64,000 nt of DNA from Rhodococcus sp. P-2. GTDB taxonomy: Bacteria; Actinomycetota; Actinomycetes; Mycobacteriales; Mycobacteriaceae. The notes below the pieces were generated by a model. That model had not been told where the DNA came from, searched no databases, and was given only the letters and a program-made list of their open reading frames with translations. Numbering within the stretch: the stretch's first letter is position 1; each line of letters opens with the position of its first letter. Of this stretch, positions 16,694 through 25,691 are shown in pieces. Position numbers and translations under genes: made by a program. The DNA lies in NCBI RefSeq assembly GCF_016598535.1, contig NZ_CP066779.1, positions 1,984,001-2,048,000 on the forward strand, in the 5' to 3' direction.

Positions 16694-18193
16694 TCAGGAA
16701 GCGCGACGGGGCCGATCGGATCGGCCGCGTCTACGTGGATCTTCCGACCAGTCACGCGATGGTGCGCGTCGGCCCGGCGCTGGAGTCCGGCGCCGGTCGG
16801 GTTGTGGCGCACGTCGCTCCGGCCTGCGTTGACCAGTTGGGACAGGCTGAGCGCGGCGAGCAGGCGGCCGACGCCGATCAGTCTGCGGTTTCTTGGCAAG
16901 GCCGAACCGCGGCTTGCCGAAGACCAACGGAATCCAACCGCGACCGCTGCTCTCGGACGAGGCGACGGCCTCCGGCTCGCGGAAGGCAGCGTGAGCGATC
17001 AGCCCGAACATCAGCAGGGTGGTGATCATCGACGTTCCGCCCGCCGAGATGAGCGGCAATTGCAGACCGGTCACCGGAATCAAGCCCACCACGTACGCGA
17101 TGTTGATGAACGCCTGTACGACGATCAACGTCGTTGCCGTCGCCGTCATGACTTTGAGGAACGGATCGGTGGACCGCTTGGCAATCCGCAGCCCGACGAT
17201 CAGTACCGCAGCAAAGAGAGCAACGACGATCAGCGCGCCAACCAGACCCAACTCTTCACCGATCACGGCAAAAATGAAGTCGTTGTGTGCTTGCGGGAGG
17301 TAGCTCCATTTGGCGTCGGACTGTCCCAGACCACGACCGAAGATGCCGCCGTTCGCCAATGCGTACTTCGCCTGGGTGCTCTGGAAGTTCAGGCCTTGCG
17401 GGTCGAGATCAGGATTGAGGAAGGCTTTGATGCGATCCGAGCGGTAACCAGCAGTAAGCCCGAGCACGAGAAACGCGACTGCGGAACCGAGTGTGAGGCT
17501 GATGAACGTCTTCATCCGGAACAGCCCGAACCACAGCACCGACATGAAGATGATGCCGATCGTGATGGTGGTTCCGAGGTCTTTCTCCAACACCACCAGG
17601 ACCAGAACCAGCAGGGTCGTACCGCCGAGCACCGGCAGCGCGCGATTGACGTCCATCCGCGCCTTCATGAACGACGCAACCGTCGCTGCGGACCAGATCG
17701 CCAGAGCAAGTTTGGCCAGCTCCGATGGCTGGAAGGAAATGCCCGCGATCACAAACCAGCTGCGCGCACCCATCTGTTCCGAACCGATACCTGGAATCAG
17801 CACCAGGACAAGAAGAACAAGACACAGGATCAGCAGCCACGGCGACGCTCTACGCATCGTTTCGGTCGGTAAGCGCACGACCGCCACGAACATCACCAAA
17901 CCGATCGCCGCGAACATGCACTGCGGCCAGAATCTGGCATAGGACGTCCCGGACAGAACATAGGACTCGACGCCCGAAGACGAGAGCACCATCAGTAGTC
18001 CGAACGCGACGATCAGCACGACCAGACCGACGATCATGTGGAAATCGAACAGCGGCCGATTCGTCCAGAGCGCCGTTCGAGCACGGAAGGGCGTCGATGT
18101 GCGGTCACGTTTGTCCGACGATCCACGGGGCGAGTTAACTGGCTCTCCACTCCCGCGACCGTTGGGCTTGTCTTCACTGCGACCGGTCACCAC
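16694..18193 (-). CDS. FtsW/RodA/SpoVE (SEDS) family protein with basic C-terminal tail
   Basis: A 499-aa protein with about ten membrane helices (roughly residues 50-420). It has SEDS signatures: GARSWFVIAGISFQPSELAKLAL, LEKDLGTT, and the C-terminal GLIPVTGLQLPLISAGGTS that defines FtsW/RodA. SEDS proteins polymerise peptidoglycan glycan strands from lipid II. The gene is isolated from any division cluster, so it is probably a second FtsW copy. The last 75 residues form an unusual Arg/Pro-rich cytoplasmic tail (TDRRRPPARRAQP, then repeated RRxP blocks), as does the charged N-terminus. Confidence 0.9.
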   Translation of the reverse strand: MVTGRSEDKPNGRGSGEPVNSPRGSSDKRDRTSTPFRARTALWTNRPLFDFHMIVGLVVLIVAFGLLMVLSSSGVESYVLSGTSYARFWPQCMFAAIGLVMFVAVVRLPTETMRRASPWLLILCLVLLVLVLIPGIGSEQMGARSWFVIAGISFQPSELAKLALAIWSAATVASFMKARMDVNRALPVLGGTTLLVLVLVVLEKDLGTTITIGIIFMSVLWFGLFRMKTFISLTLGSAVAFLVLGLTAGYRSDRIKAFLNPDLDPQGLNFQSTQAKYALANGGIFGRGLGQSDAKWSYLPQAHNDFIFAVIGEELGLVGALIVVALFAAVLIVGLRIAKRSTDPFLKVMTATATTLIVVQAFINIAYVVGLIPVTGLQLPLISAGGTSMITTLLMFGLIAHAAFREPEAVASSESSGRGWIPLVFGKPRFGLAKKPQTDRRRPPARRAQPVPTGQRRPERRAPQPDRRRTPAPGRRAPSRDWSEDPRRRGRSDRPRRAS

Positions 18194-18294
18194 ACAAGTA
18201 TCGTCCCACGACTCCTAACCCATGGGTAACACAAGTCCCATGAGTCACACGGGCTCGGCCTTCGAACGGACTCGACAACCTACGAAATGCCTGT

Positions 18295-19608
18295 TCACAC
18301 CCTTCGCCGACGTCTGTCTGCTACCGCTGCTGCCAACGAGAGCGTCAACATGACCACACAAACGGCCAGCGCGATACCGAGCGCACGTCCGTATCCGTCG
18401 GTCGACGATCCGAGTACACCGAGATACAACCCCGATACCGCGGCCAGCGAGATGGTCGCGGACAGACGCTGCGACAGTTGCAGGAAACCCGCTGCAACTC
18501 CGTTCGCGCCCGCCGGTGCATATTCGAGAGTCAGAACCCGATTGGGCGCGTCGACCAAGCCGCTGGCAACTCCCGACAGCACCGCCAGGACTACCAGCAC
18601 CGGGATCAGATGTTCCCGCGGAATCACATTGACCGCCACGACGTAGCCGAGGATGACGAGGATCTCGCCGACTATCGCAAAAACCACCGCACTTCGACCG
18701 AACCTGGCGACCAACCGCCATCCGAAAGCCGACGTCAGTGCCATCGCGAGCGAGCTACCGGTCATGATCAACGCCGCACTCAGCGGCGCGAAGCCCAAAC
18801 CTTCGATCAGATAGAGGCTGAGCACCGCGTTGACGGCGAGGATGGATCCGAACCAGAAGAGTGCAACCGTTGTGCCCAGTCGGAAGCCCCGTGAGGCGAT
18901 CAACGACGGAAGCAGTACCGGCGTTCCGCCGCGGTCGGCGTACCGCCGCTCCCAGAACCAGAAGGCAACGGCAGCGCCGAACGCGCCGATCAGGAAAACC
19001 GCGGCGACAGTGACACTGGTTCGGGTCACGATGGGCCACAACAGGAGCCCGGTCGTAGTCGCCAGCAGACACAGCCCGACCGGATCGATCGACGCGCCTG
19101 ATCGGGTGGTCCGATCACGGCGCAGAAAGCGAAATGCCAACATCAGAGTGATCACGGCAAACGGCACATTGAGAACGAGAAGCAACCGCCATCCGAAGTC
19201 GGCGTCGGAATACTTCAGCAGAACGCCACCGAGGATCGGTCCGGAAACGCCGGCCAGCCCACCCGCGGTGCTGTACGCGCCCAACGCCTTCGCCCGAGCC
19301 TTTCCGGACACCCGGTCGGTGATGATGCCGAGCACCTGCGAACTGATGGTGCCTGCGCCGATCCCTTGCCCCAGCCGGGCCGACACGATCATCGACGGGT
19401 CCGACGCACACGCTCCGAGGATTCCCATCACCGCGAAAATGCTCAGCCCCGACAAGAACAAGCGTCGACGCCCGACGACGTCACCGAGTCGGCCCGCCGG
19501 CACCAGGGCCAAGCCGAAAGTAAGCGAATAGCTCGCGAGGATCCACTGCACTTCGGAGGTCGACGCGCCCAGTGACGCACGGATGGACGGAACTCCGATT
19601 CCGAGCAC
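18295..19608 (-). CDS. MFS transporter (DHA2-like); homology extends upstream to about 19719
   Basis: At least 437 aa with many membrane helices and the MFS loop-2 motif (GRLGDVVGRRRLFLSG). The first standard start codon is GTG 19608, but it falls inside the first membrane segment. Reading the same frame upstream gives a complete TM1 (RWEIVVCVAAGFTTLLDSAVLGIGVPSI) and continues to the TAA stop of the preceding monooxygenase at 19726-19728, without any ATG, GTG or TTG. A CTG at 19719, about 9 nt after GGGG, is the best non-standard start. A small-molecule export or uptake role tied to the monooxygenase genes is inferred. Confidence 0.8.
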   Translation of the reverse strand: MLGIGVPSIRASLGASTSEVQWILASYSLTFGLALVPAGRLGDVVGRRRLFLSGLSIFAVMGILGACASDPSMIVSARLGQGIGAGTISSQVLGIITDRVSGKARAKALGAYSTAGGLAGVSGPILGGVLLKYSDADFGWRLLLVLNVPFAVITLMLAFRFLRRDRTTRSGASIDPVGLCLLATTTGLLLWPIVTRTSVTVAAVFLIGAFGAAVAFWFWERRYADRGGTPVLLPSLIASRGFRLGTTVALFWFGSILAVNAVLSLYLIEGLGFAPLSAALIMTGSSLAMALTSAFGWRLVARFGRSAVVFAIVGEILVILGYVVAVNVIPREHLIPVLVVLAVLSGVASGLVDAPNRVLTLEYAPAGANGVAAGFLQLSQRLSATISLAAVSGLYLGVLGSSTDGYGRALGIALAVCVVMLTLSLAAAVADRRRRRV

Positions 19609-19725
19609 CGCCGAATCGAGAAGAGTGGTGAAACCCGCGGCGACGCAGACGACAATCTCCCAGCGGACGGCCGAATCGAGCTTGGTGGATTCGGCCGTCG
19701 CTGTGACCGTGTGCGACAGGACCCG

Positions 19726-21120
19726 TTACCCCGCAGCTTCGGACGGAGCCCGACGCGTGAGCGGCGGCCGCAGACCCAGGTGCCCTCGCAGCGTCGACGT
19801 GGAGTACTCGGTGCGATACGCCCCACGCTCCTGCAACTCCGGGATCAACCAGTCGACGATCTCGTCCAACCCGGTCGGCACCAGGTACGGCGAAATGTTG
19901 AAGCCGTCCGACGCTCCGTTGCGCACCCAATGCACCAACTGGTCGGCCACCTGGCCGGGAGTGCCCGCAAAACCCGAACGCTGCGAGGTCTCGATGGCGA
20001 CCTGACGCAGGGACAGGTTCTTTGCCTCCGCGAGCGCCCGCCATTCACGCGCGATCGCAATGGGGTCGTTGCCGTCCCGCGCTGAACCGCGTGTCTCGGA
20101 AACGGGGCGGGCAACCGGATCTTCTTCGGGCAGTGGACCGTCCGGGTCTCGATCGGACAGATCCTTCCCCCACACCAGTCCGACCAGAGACAGGGCAGTC
20201 TGACCGGTGAACTGGCCTTCGAGGACCCACCGCGCTTTCTCCTCGACCTCGGACTCGTTCTCCGCCAACACGATCTGTGTGCTGGGCAAGATCTTGACGT
20301 CGTCCTCCGGTCGTCCGGCTCTGCGCAACCGAGCCCGAATGTCCTCCGCGAAGTCGAGAGCGCCGTCGAAATGCGTCCCGTGTCGGGAGAATATGACATC
20401 TGCATGTGTTGCCGCGAAATCGCGTCCACTCGGCGAATCGCCCGCCTGGAAGATGACCGGATGCCCCTGGCGGCTTCGGGGAAGGGTCGGCGTCACGGAG
20501 ATGTCGAACTGCGAAGTCTGCTTGCGTACGTCGCCGACGGCTCCCGGAGTCGACCAGTGCTCGGACGTGCGAGAACCCGAGATCGCGTCGTCGGCCCACG
20601 AATCCCACAGTGCCCGCGCGGTTTCGATGAACTGCCCGGCACGCTCGTAGCGTAGGGCGTGATCGAGGAAGCCACCGCGACGGAAGTTCTCTCCAGTCCA
20701 CGCGTTGTCGGTGGTCACCGCGTTCCAGCCGGCCCGTCCACCGGAAAGCAGATCGAGACCGGAGAGTCGACGTGCGAGGTCGGCCGGTTCGTTGTACGTG
20801 GTGTTCTGCGTCGCGACCAACCCGATCTTGTCGGTGATACCGGCGAGTGCGGCCAACTGCGCGATGGCGTCGGGGCGGCCGGCGATATCGAGGTCGAGAA
20901 TCTTGCCGTTCTGCTCGCGGAGGCGAAGGCCCTCACCGAGGAAGAAGGCGTCGAACAGACCTCGCTCGGCGGTGAGTACCAACCGCCGAAACGTCTCGAA
21001 GTCGATCTGGGAACCACTGGCGGAATCGGACCAGATGGTGGTGTGGTTGACCCCTTGGAAGAAGACGCCGAAGTGAACGTGAGCGTCGGGTCGAGGTACG
21101 GCGGAGCGTGATGCAGTCAT
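19726..21120 (-). CDS. NtaA/SnaA/DszA-family FMN-dependent monooxygenase
   Basis: A 464-aa bacterial-luciferase-like flavoprotein of the NtaA/SnaA/SoxA(DszA) group. Signatures are the start HVHFGVFFQGVNHTTIWSD, GLFDAFFLGEG, the RRLSGLDLLSGGRAGWNAVT segment, and PVIFQAGDSPSGRDFAA. Relatives oxidise nitrilotriacetate, dibenzothiophene sulfone, or alkyl sulfides using FMNH2 from a separate reductase. It lies 29 nt downstream of a second luciferase-like gene and directly before an MFS gene, in an operon probably for scavenging sulfur or nitrogen from organic compounds. The C-terminal STSTLRGHLGL resembles that of its neighbour. Confidence 0.88.
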   Translation of the reverse strand: MTASRSAVPRPDAHVHFGVFFQGVNHTTIWSDSASGSQIDFETFRRLVLTAERGLFDAFFLGEGLRLREQNGKILDLDIAGRPDAIAQLAALAGITDKIGLVATQNTTYNEPADLARRLSGLDLLSGGRAGWNAVTTDNAWTGENFRRGGFLDHALRYERAGQFIETARALWDSWADDAISGSRTSEHWSTPGAVGDVRKQTSQFDISVTPTLPRSRQGHPVIFQAGDSPSGRDFAATHADVIFSRHGTHFDGALDFAEDIRARLRRAGRPEDDVKILPSTQIVLAENESEVEEKARWVLEGQFTGQTALSLVGLVWGKDLSDRDPDGPLPEEDPVARPVSETRGSARDGNDPIAIAREWRALAEAKNLSLRQVAIETSQRSGFAGTPGQVADQLVHWVRNGASDGFNISPYLVPTGLDEIVDWLIPELQERGAYRTEYSTSTLRGHLGLRPPLTRRAPSEAAG

Positions 21121-21149
21121 GGCCGAAATATCCTTAGCGCGAAGTCAAG

Positions 21150-22229
21150 TCAGGAGGAGTGGGCAAATCGATTTGCGGGCCGCTGCAGACCGAGGTTGCC
21201 CCTCAGGGTCGATCCCGGAACCGGGCGTCGCGTCAGCCCGGCCTTGGACAGCGCCGGAAGAACGAATTTGGCCAGCACCGGAAGGTCCTCGTCGATCACG
21301 AGAGCGTGGACATGAACCCCGTCGAGGTGCCCGGCCAACTCCCTCAGAACTACGGCCGCCTCCCCTGGATCCGCAGCGAGGAGCAGTCGTCCACTGTCGA
21401 CGGCTTTCCCGTGCGAGTTCAGCTCGATCAACCGCTGCGCCGCAGACAGATTGGGCGTATCGAATGCCACATCGACCTCGGCGACCACCAATGACGCGCC
21501 CTCATCGCGCGCCTTGGCGGCCGACTGTGTAACAGCCTCCACCGAATCACCGGAAACGAGAACGACATCCGCCTGGCGTGGATCGATTTCTCCGTAGCGT
21601 CCGAACACCACCAACTGACCTTGCGGCGGTCGCGGAACGATTGCGGGCCCCTTCACCGAGAACGTGTCGCCCTCGAAATTGACGTAATGCAGACGATCAC
21701 GCTCGAGGAACCGTCCGCTGAGATAGTCACGGACGACGGCGTCGTCCTCCCACGAATCCCAGAGATCGGTCACGACCGTGACCGAATCCCGCTGCTCCTG
21801 CTGACGCGCCGACTCCGTTGCCACCGGAGCTCTCCCCCACGCCTTCGCCGCAGCTTCGTCTTCGACCGGAACAGCCAGCCAGCCACCGCGCCCACGGGAG
21901 GAGTAGTCGAGCGTCGCCAATTGCGAAGACGTGTGGAATGGTTCGGCGTACGTGGTCCCGACGACGGGGACCAACCCGATCGTGCTGGTCGTCGCCGCCA
22001 CGTACGACGCCCGCGAGACGGCGTCGATCCGGCCGACGACGTCGCCACTCGGTGGAAGGATGGAATCGTCGAACGTCGCGAAGGTGAAGCCCGCATTCTC
22101 GGCAGCCGCGACGCGATCGCGCACGGTCTTACCCGTGAGCAGCTGATCCGGGCGGTGCGAACTTCGGCGCCAGGCGGCGGGGTGAGTGCCCTCGCCGTCC
22201 AGTTCGATACCCACGGCAAATACAGTCAT
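21150..22229 (-). CDS. Luciferase-like monooxygenase (LLM) family protein
   Basis: A 359-aa TIM-barrel flavoprotein relative. Recognisable parts are RVAAAENAGFTFATFDDS, the early-strand TTSTIGLVPVVGTTYAEPFHTSSQLATLDYSSRGRGGWL and DLWDSWEDDAVV. Compared with standard members the C-terminal half is shortened and diverged, so flavin binding should not be taken for granted. ATG 22229 was chosen for the GGAGG 6 nt upstream; a longer frame adds 11 residues. It heads the operon with the NtaA-type enzyme and shares the C-terminal motif GSTLRGNLGLQRP. Confidence 0.82.
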   Translation of the reverse strand: MTVFAVGIELDGEGTHPAAWRRSSHRPDQLLTGKTVRDRVAAAENAGFTFATFDDSILPPSGDVVGRIDAVSRASYVAATTSTIGLVPVVGTTYAEPFHTSSQLATLDYSSRGRGGWLAVPVEDEAAAKAWGRAPVATESARQQEQRDSVTVVTDLWDSWEDDAVVRDYLSGRFLERDRLHYVNFEGDTFSVKGPAIVPRPPQGQLVVFGRYGEIDPRQADVVLVSGDSVEAVTQSAAKARDEGASLVVAEVDVAFDTPNLSAAQRLIELNSHGKAVDSGRLLLAADPGEAAVVLRELAGHLDGVHVHALVIDEDLPVLAKFVLPALSKAGLTRRPVPGSTLRGNLGLQRPANRFAHSS

Positions 22230-22358
22230 GTGTCCTCCATCGGTCCTGGCGGTAGCACCCACACTGCGGTTAGGTAGCGGGTTGCTGCGGCATCATCGAG
22301 CCAGGTCTCTCAGCCACTCTGGATGGTGGATGCAATCTATGCGGGCCACACTGGACAA

Positions 22359-22375
22359 GTCAAATCACGCTTGAC
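22359..22375. promoter_or_regulatory. Inverted repeat before the monooxygenase operon
   Basis: GTCAA-N7-TTGAC lies about 130 nt upstream of the LLM gene, next to an AT-richer stretch that probably holds its promoter. Possible regulator site; no family assigned. Confidence 0.25.
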
Positions 22376-22459
22376 GAATCCTATTGACCTACAACCTATT
22401 TCAATTGAATCACACTGATCGAAAGGGTTGCATCGTTGACGCTGGACGTCGAAAGAGAA

Positions 22460-22493
22460 CGAGCCCCGCCCGACTCGCGTCGGACGGGGCTCG
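22460..22493 (-). terminator. Terminator of the peptide-binding lipoprotein gene
   Basis: A 15-bp stem (CGAGCCCCGCCCGAC paired with GTCGGACGGGGCTCG, one mismatch) with a 4-nt loop, followed on the minus strand by TTCTCTTTC. It begins 21 nt after the stop codon. Confidence 0.75.
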
Positions 22494-22513
22494 CCTGGAG
22501 GGCAGCAGTTGAT

Positions 22514-24142
22514 CTACTTCGCGCCCAGCCAGGCCTGGTCGAACAGCATGATTCCGGTAGCTGTGGGAACGACACCGTGAACGTACTTCTGCCAGGCCCA
22601 GAACGATGTCAGCCCGCCGATCGGTGCGGACGGAACCGTCTCGTTCCACAGTGTCTGGATCTTGCCGATGACCGCCAGAGTCGACGAATTGTCCTTGGCC
22701 TGTTGTAGATCTGCGATCAGCTGGTCCATCGCGGGGTTCGCGTATCCAGCAGTGTTCGCCATCGAGGTGCTGTTGGTCGTGGAGAACAATCCGAGATCGA
22801 GAATCGACTCGTACATTCCGATGCCCGCGTGCGCGAGGTCGAAATCGTGCTTGACGTAGACGTTCTGCACGATGTCGCCGGCATTGTTGGCCAAGATCAA
22901 GTTCACATCGAACCCGACGGCCTGCAACAGTGACTGCACGGCGAGACCGATCGCATGATCCTTGGGCTCACTCAGGACGGTGTAGTCGAGAGTGCCGTCG
23001 TACCCGTCGGCCTTTGCCTGATTCAGTAGTTCCTTCGCCTTCTCGGGGTCGTAGGCGATACCCGGTGTGTCTACATGCCATTGGGACGTCGGACCGAACA
23101 ACTCCGAGCCCGGCAGTCCCTCACCATTTTCCACGCGCTGATCGATCAACGTGGTGTCGAGCGCGTAGCCGATAGCCTGGCGGACGCGAACATCCGAGCC
23201 CGGTCGGCCTTCACGGTTGTTGACGATCTCGGCACTACCGGCATTGAGCACGTCGATGTAGCCGGGGTAACCAGCGGACTTGGCGGAATTGATCGCCGAC
23301 GTGAGGCCACGAATGTACGCGACATCGAGCTGACCGCTGTTCAACGATTCGAGATTGGCCTGCGGACCGTTGAGTGCGACCATTCGCAACTTGTCCAGCT
23401 TCGGAGCCCCGCCGTAGTAGGACGGGTTGGCCTTGAAAACTCGCTCGACGCTCGGAGTGAAGAGATCTTCGGTGAAAGGCCCGGCTCCGACAGCGGTGAA
23501 CTTGTCGCCTTGCTGCGAACTCGGGGCGACGATCATCCCGTGACCGAGAGCGAGCATCGACGGGAAGCGCATCCACGGCGTCTTCAGCTTGAACACGACC
23601 GTCGTCGGATCGCTTGCCTGCGCCGATTCCACTGAAGCCAGCCAGAGCTCGGCGCCGTTGCCCTTGCCTGCGTTGTACCGATCGATACTCGCGATCACCG
23701 CGTTGGCGTCCAGGGTGGTGCCGTCGCTGAACTTCACACCGTCGCGAAGTTTCAGAGTCCAGGTGGCTCCGTCGTCAGCGGTCGCGAGCGATTCGGCAAG
23801 CTTGGGCTCGAATTCTCCGCTGGCAGTGTCGTAGCTCATCAAGACGTCGTAGACAGCTGCGAACGCCTCTCCACCGGAACCGCCGCGGGCGGCAGTCTTG
23901 GTCGGGTCGAGTGAGGGAACGAGTACCTGCACGCCGTACGTCATGGTCCCGCCGGCGACTGCACTCCCCGGATCTGGTTGCTCGTTGACCATGCCGGTCA
24001 CGACGTCACCCGACGCAGTCGGTGTGTCGGTTCCGCTGTCGTCGTTGCTACTCGCGCAGCCCACCAACAAGACGCCGGCACCGAGCACCGCGACGGCGGC
24101 ACGGCTCACTTTCCCGATACGCCAAGATCTCGAGTGCGACAC
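22514..24142 (-). CDS. ABC transporter substrate-binding lipoprotein (SBP_bac_5, peptide/nickel type)
   Basis: A 542-aa lipoprotein. The signal peptide ends in a lipobox (LLVGC, Cys about residue 29). The body is the large dipeptide/nickel-binding fold with VYDVLMSYDTASGEFEPKLAESLATADDGATWTLKLRDGVKFSDGTTLDANAV and a family-typical C-terminal half (RQAIGYALDT). The GTG start has GAGGTGG upstream. No permease or ATPase genes follow, since a strong terminator comes 21 nt after the stop, so it depends on a transporter encoded elsewhere or is an orphan receptor. Its position next to the two monooxygenases suggests capture of the same compound. Confidence 0.9.
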   Translation of the reverse strand: MSHSRSWRIGKVSRAAVAVLGAGVLLVGCASSNDDSGTDTPTASGDVVTGMVNEQPDPGSAVAGGTMTYGVQVLVPSLDPTKTAARGGSGGEAFAAVYDVLMSYDTASGEFEPKLAESLATADDGATWTLKLRDGVKFSDGTTLDANAVIASIDRYNAGKGNGAELWLASVESAQASDPTTVVFKLKTPWMRFPSMLALGHGMIVAPSSQQGDKFTAVGAGPFTEDLFTPSVERVFKANPSYYGGAPKLDKLRMVALNGPQANLESLNSGQLDVAYIRGLTSAINSAKSAGYPGYIDVLNAGSAEIVNNREGRPGSDVRVRQAIGYALDTTLIDQRVENGEGLPGSELFGPTSQWHVDTPGIAYDPEKAKELLNQAKADGYDGTLDYTVLSEPKDHAIGLAVQSLLQAVGFDVNLILANNAGDIVQNVYVKHDFDLAHAGIGMYESILDLGLFSTTNSTSMANTAGYANPAMDQLIADLQQAKDNSSTLAVIGKIQTLWNETVPSAPIGGLTSFWAWQKYVHGVVPTATGIMLFDQAWLGAK

Positions 24143-24325
24143 AGGTATTCCACCTCACTTCCAGTAGACGCGACCAGGGATCGGCCGCAACCGGCTAATA
24201 GTGAAGTTCGCGGCGGAGTGACGCACAGCACGTTCCCGGTGACCGGAAACATTCACGAAGGGATGGGCGCGTACTTGCCCAGATGGTCGCGCCGAAATGA
24301 AGATGGCGATTGGCATCGGAACACG

Positions 24326-24370
24326 AAAAAGCTCCAACCTCATGTTCGAAGAACATCGACGTTGGAGCTT
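24326..24370 (-). terminator. Terminator of the tRNA Glu-Asp-Phe cluster
   Basis: On the minus strand an AAGCTCCAAC/GTTGGAGCTT stem is followed by TTTTT (24326-24330). An inner ATGTTC/GAACAT stem stacks in the loop. It lies 18 nt beyond the tRNA-Phe 3' end. Confidence 0.8.
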
Positions 24371-24387
24371 GTTCAGAAGAATTGAAG

Positions 24388-24461
24388 TGGCCAGGGCCGG
24401 GATCGAACCGGCGACCTTCCGCTTTTCAGGCGGACGCTCGTACCAACTGAGCTACCTGGCC
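24388..24461 (-). tRNA. tRNA-Phe (GAA)
   Basis: A 74-nt cloverleaf on the minus strand with acceptor GGCCAGG/CCTGGCC, D-arm AGCTCAGTTGGTACGAGC, anticodon loop CTGAAAA (anticodon GAA), GGTTCGATCC T-arm and discriminator A. CCA is not encoded. Confidence 0.95.
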
Positions 24462-24493
24462 GGACGGCACCCGAACCGAATGCCTATCGCATT

Positions 24494-24527
24494 GCGTTGT
24501 TCTCAATCAAGAGACTGAGAACAACGC
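24494..24527. other. Long hairpin between tRNA-Asp and tRNA-Phe
   Basis: Perfect 12-bp arms GCGTTGTTCTCA and TGAGAACAACGC around a 10-nt loop. There is no T-run, so it looks more like a processing structure in the tRNA precursor than a terminator. Confidence 0.5.
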
Positions 24528-24531
24528 TTTG

Positions 24532-24605
24532 CGACCCTGACGGGACTCGAACCCGCGACCTCCGCCGTGACAGGGCGGCGCGCTAACCAACTGCGCCACA
24601 GGGCC
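24532..24605 (-). tRNA. tRNA-Asp (GTC)
   Basis: A 74-nt cloverleaf on the minus strand with acceptor GGCCCTG/CAGGGTC, anticodon GTC in CTGTCAC, T-arm GGTTCGAGTCC and discriminator G as expected for Asp. CCA is not encoded. Confidence 0.95.
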
Positions 24606-24740
24606 TTGCTTTTTCCTTGCTGTGAAACCGTACTACATCTTCGAGCCGCTCCCAAACCACTGTCCTGGCCTGGCATTTGTGCATCTCAAAGCGTGTCGTG
24701 CGGGTCAAACCATACTGCATCGTTTCGCTTTCGCAAAACG

Positions 24741-24813
24741 TACCCCCTACGGGATTCGAACCCGCGCTACCGCCTTGAAAGGGCGGCGTCCTAGGCCGCT
24801 AGACGAAGGGGGC
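24741..24813 (-). tRNA. tRNA-Glu (TTC)
   Basis: A 73-nt cloverleaf on the minus strand with anticodon TTC in CTTTCAA, D-arm GTCTAGCGGCCTAGGAC and T-arm GGTTCGAATCC. It is first in the Glu-Asp-Phe cluster. The 135 nt between it and tRNA-Asp show nothing recognisable. Confidence 0.95.
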
Positions 24814-24925
24814 CCGCCGGATCTCTCCGAACTAGTACCCCAACGGCGTTCCGTTGGGAGCTTGGATAGCTTATGGCACGGCATTCGGAAATCACAAATC
24901 GCCTGGTCATGGCCAAAAAAGTGGA

Positions 24926-25579
24926 CTATTCCGCGTCGGGGAACTCCACTTGCGGCCACCCGTCACGATGGAACTTCTCCAACCACTCCGGCGTGGCCAT
25001 CGCTTCGAGCACCACTTCAAGGGACTCCTCGAACCACACGCCCAGATCGCCACTCGAGGCAATCAGGTCTGCCATGTACCGCTGGCCGGCAAGGCTCGCT
25101 GCCAGGACACGCGTGAATTTCTCCGGGTCGACGTCTTCGCGGAGCAAACCGTCGTCCTTGGCGCGCAATGCCAACTCGTAGGCGGTCTTTCCCCAGACCT
25201 GCCCGCCACCCGATTGCACATCCTTGTAGAACTCCGGCTCGATGATCAGCCGGAATTCCGCCTGCACGATTACCTCGGTACGGAAGACCTCGGCAATGTC
25301 GAGCACGAGCCCGTGCAAGGCGACGAATGGATCGAGGTCTGTTCTCTTGGCCCAACGATCAGTGATTCCAGTGAAGGTTTCGATAGCCGAGGTCAGAACT
25401 GCTCGCGCCAACTCCTCCTTGGACTGGAAATGAAAATACATGGCGCCTTTGGTGGCGCGGGAGCCCTCGAGGATCGTGTTCACCGACGCAGCTGCATAGC
25501 CGCGCTTGGCGAATTCGACTGCAGCCGCTTCGACCAGGGCGGCGCGGGTACGCCGCGCACGCTCTTGTTGACGTGCCAT
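24926..25579 (-). CDS. TetR-family regulator of the ArpA/ScbR (gamma-butyrolactone receptor) type
   Basis: A 217-aa regulator. The HTH (RTRAALVEAAAVEFAKRGYAAASVNTILEGSRATKGAMYFHFQSKEELARAVL) and the C-terminal domain with WFEESLEVVLEAM match the ScbR/ArpA/GblR group, which bind gamma-butyrolactone autoregulators. No AfsA-like synthase is next to it. A clear promoter (TTGAGA-17-TATGGC, 25692-25720) precedes it, with an approximately 105-nt leader and GACTAG/CTAGTC half-sites that could be its own operator. Ligand assignment rests on family resemblance only. Confidence 0.85.
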   Translation of the reverse strand: MARQQERARRTRAALVEAAAVEFAKRGYAAASVNTILEGSRATKGAMYFHFQSKEELARAVLTSAIETFTGITDRWAKRTDLDPFVALHGLVLDIAEVFRTEVIVQAEFRLIIEPEFYKDVQSGGGQVWGKTAYELALRAKDDGLLREDVDPEKFTRVLAASLAGQRYMADLIASSGDLGVWFEESLEVVLEAMATPEWLEKFHRDGWPQVEFPDAE

Positions 25580-25691
25580 TGACGGTGTTGTGCCTCTCGC
25601 AGAGTTGGTACGCAGAATCGCCGTGATCGGCGCCTGTCATCCCCCGAAACTTCACAATATCCCCTCCAACACACCCTACGTAAGGACTAGA

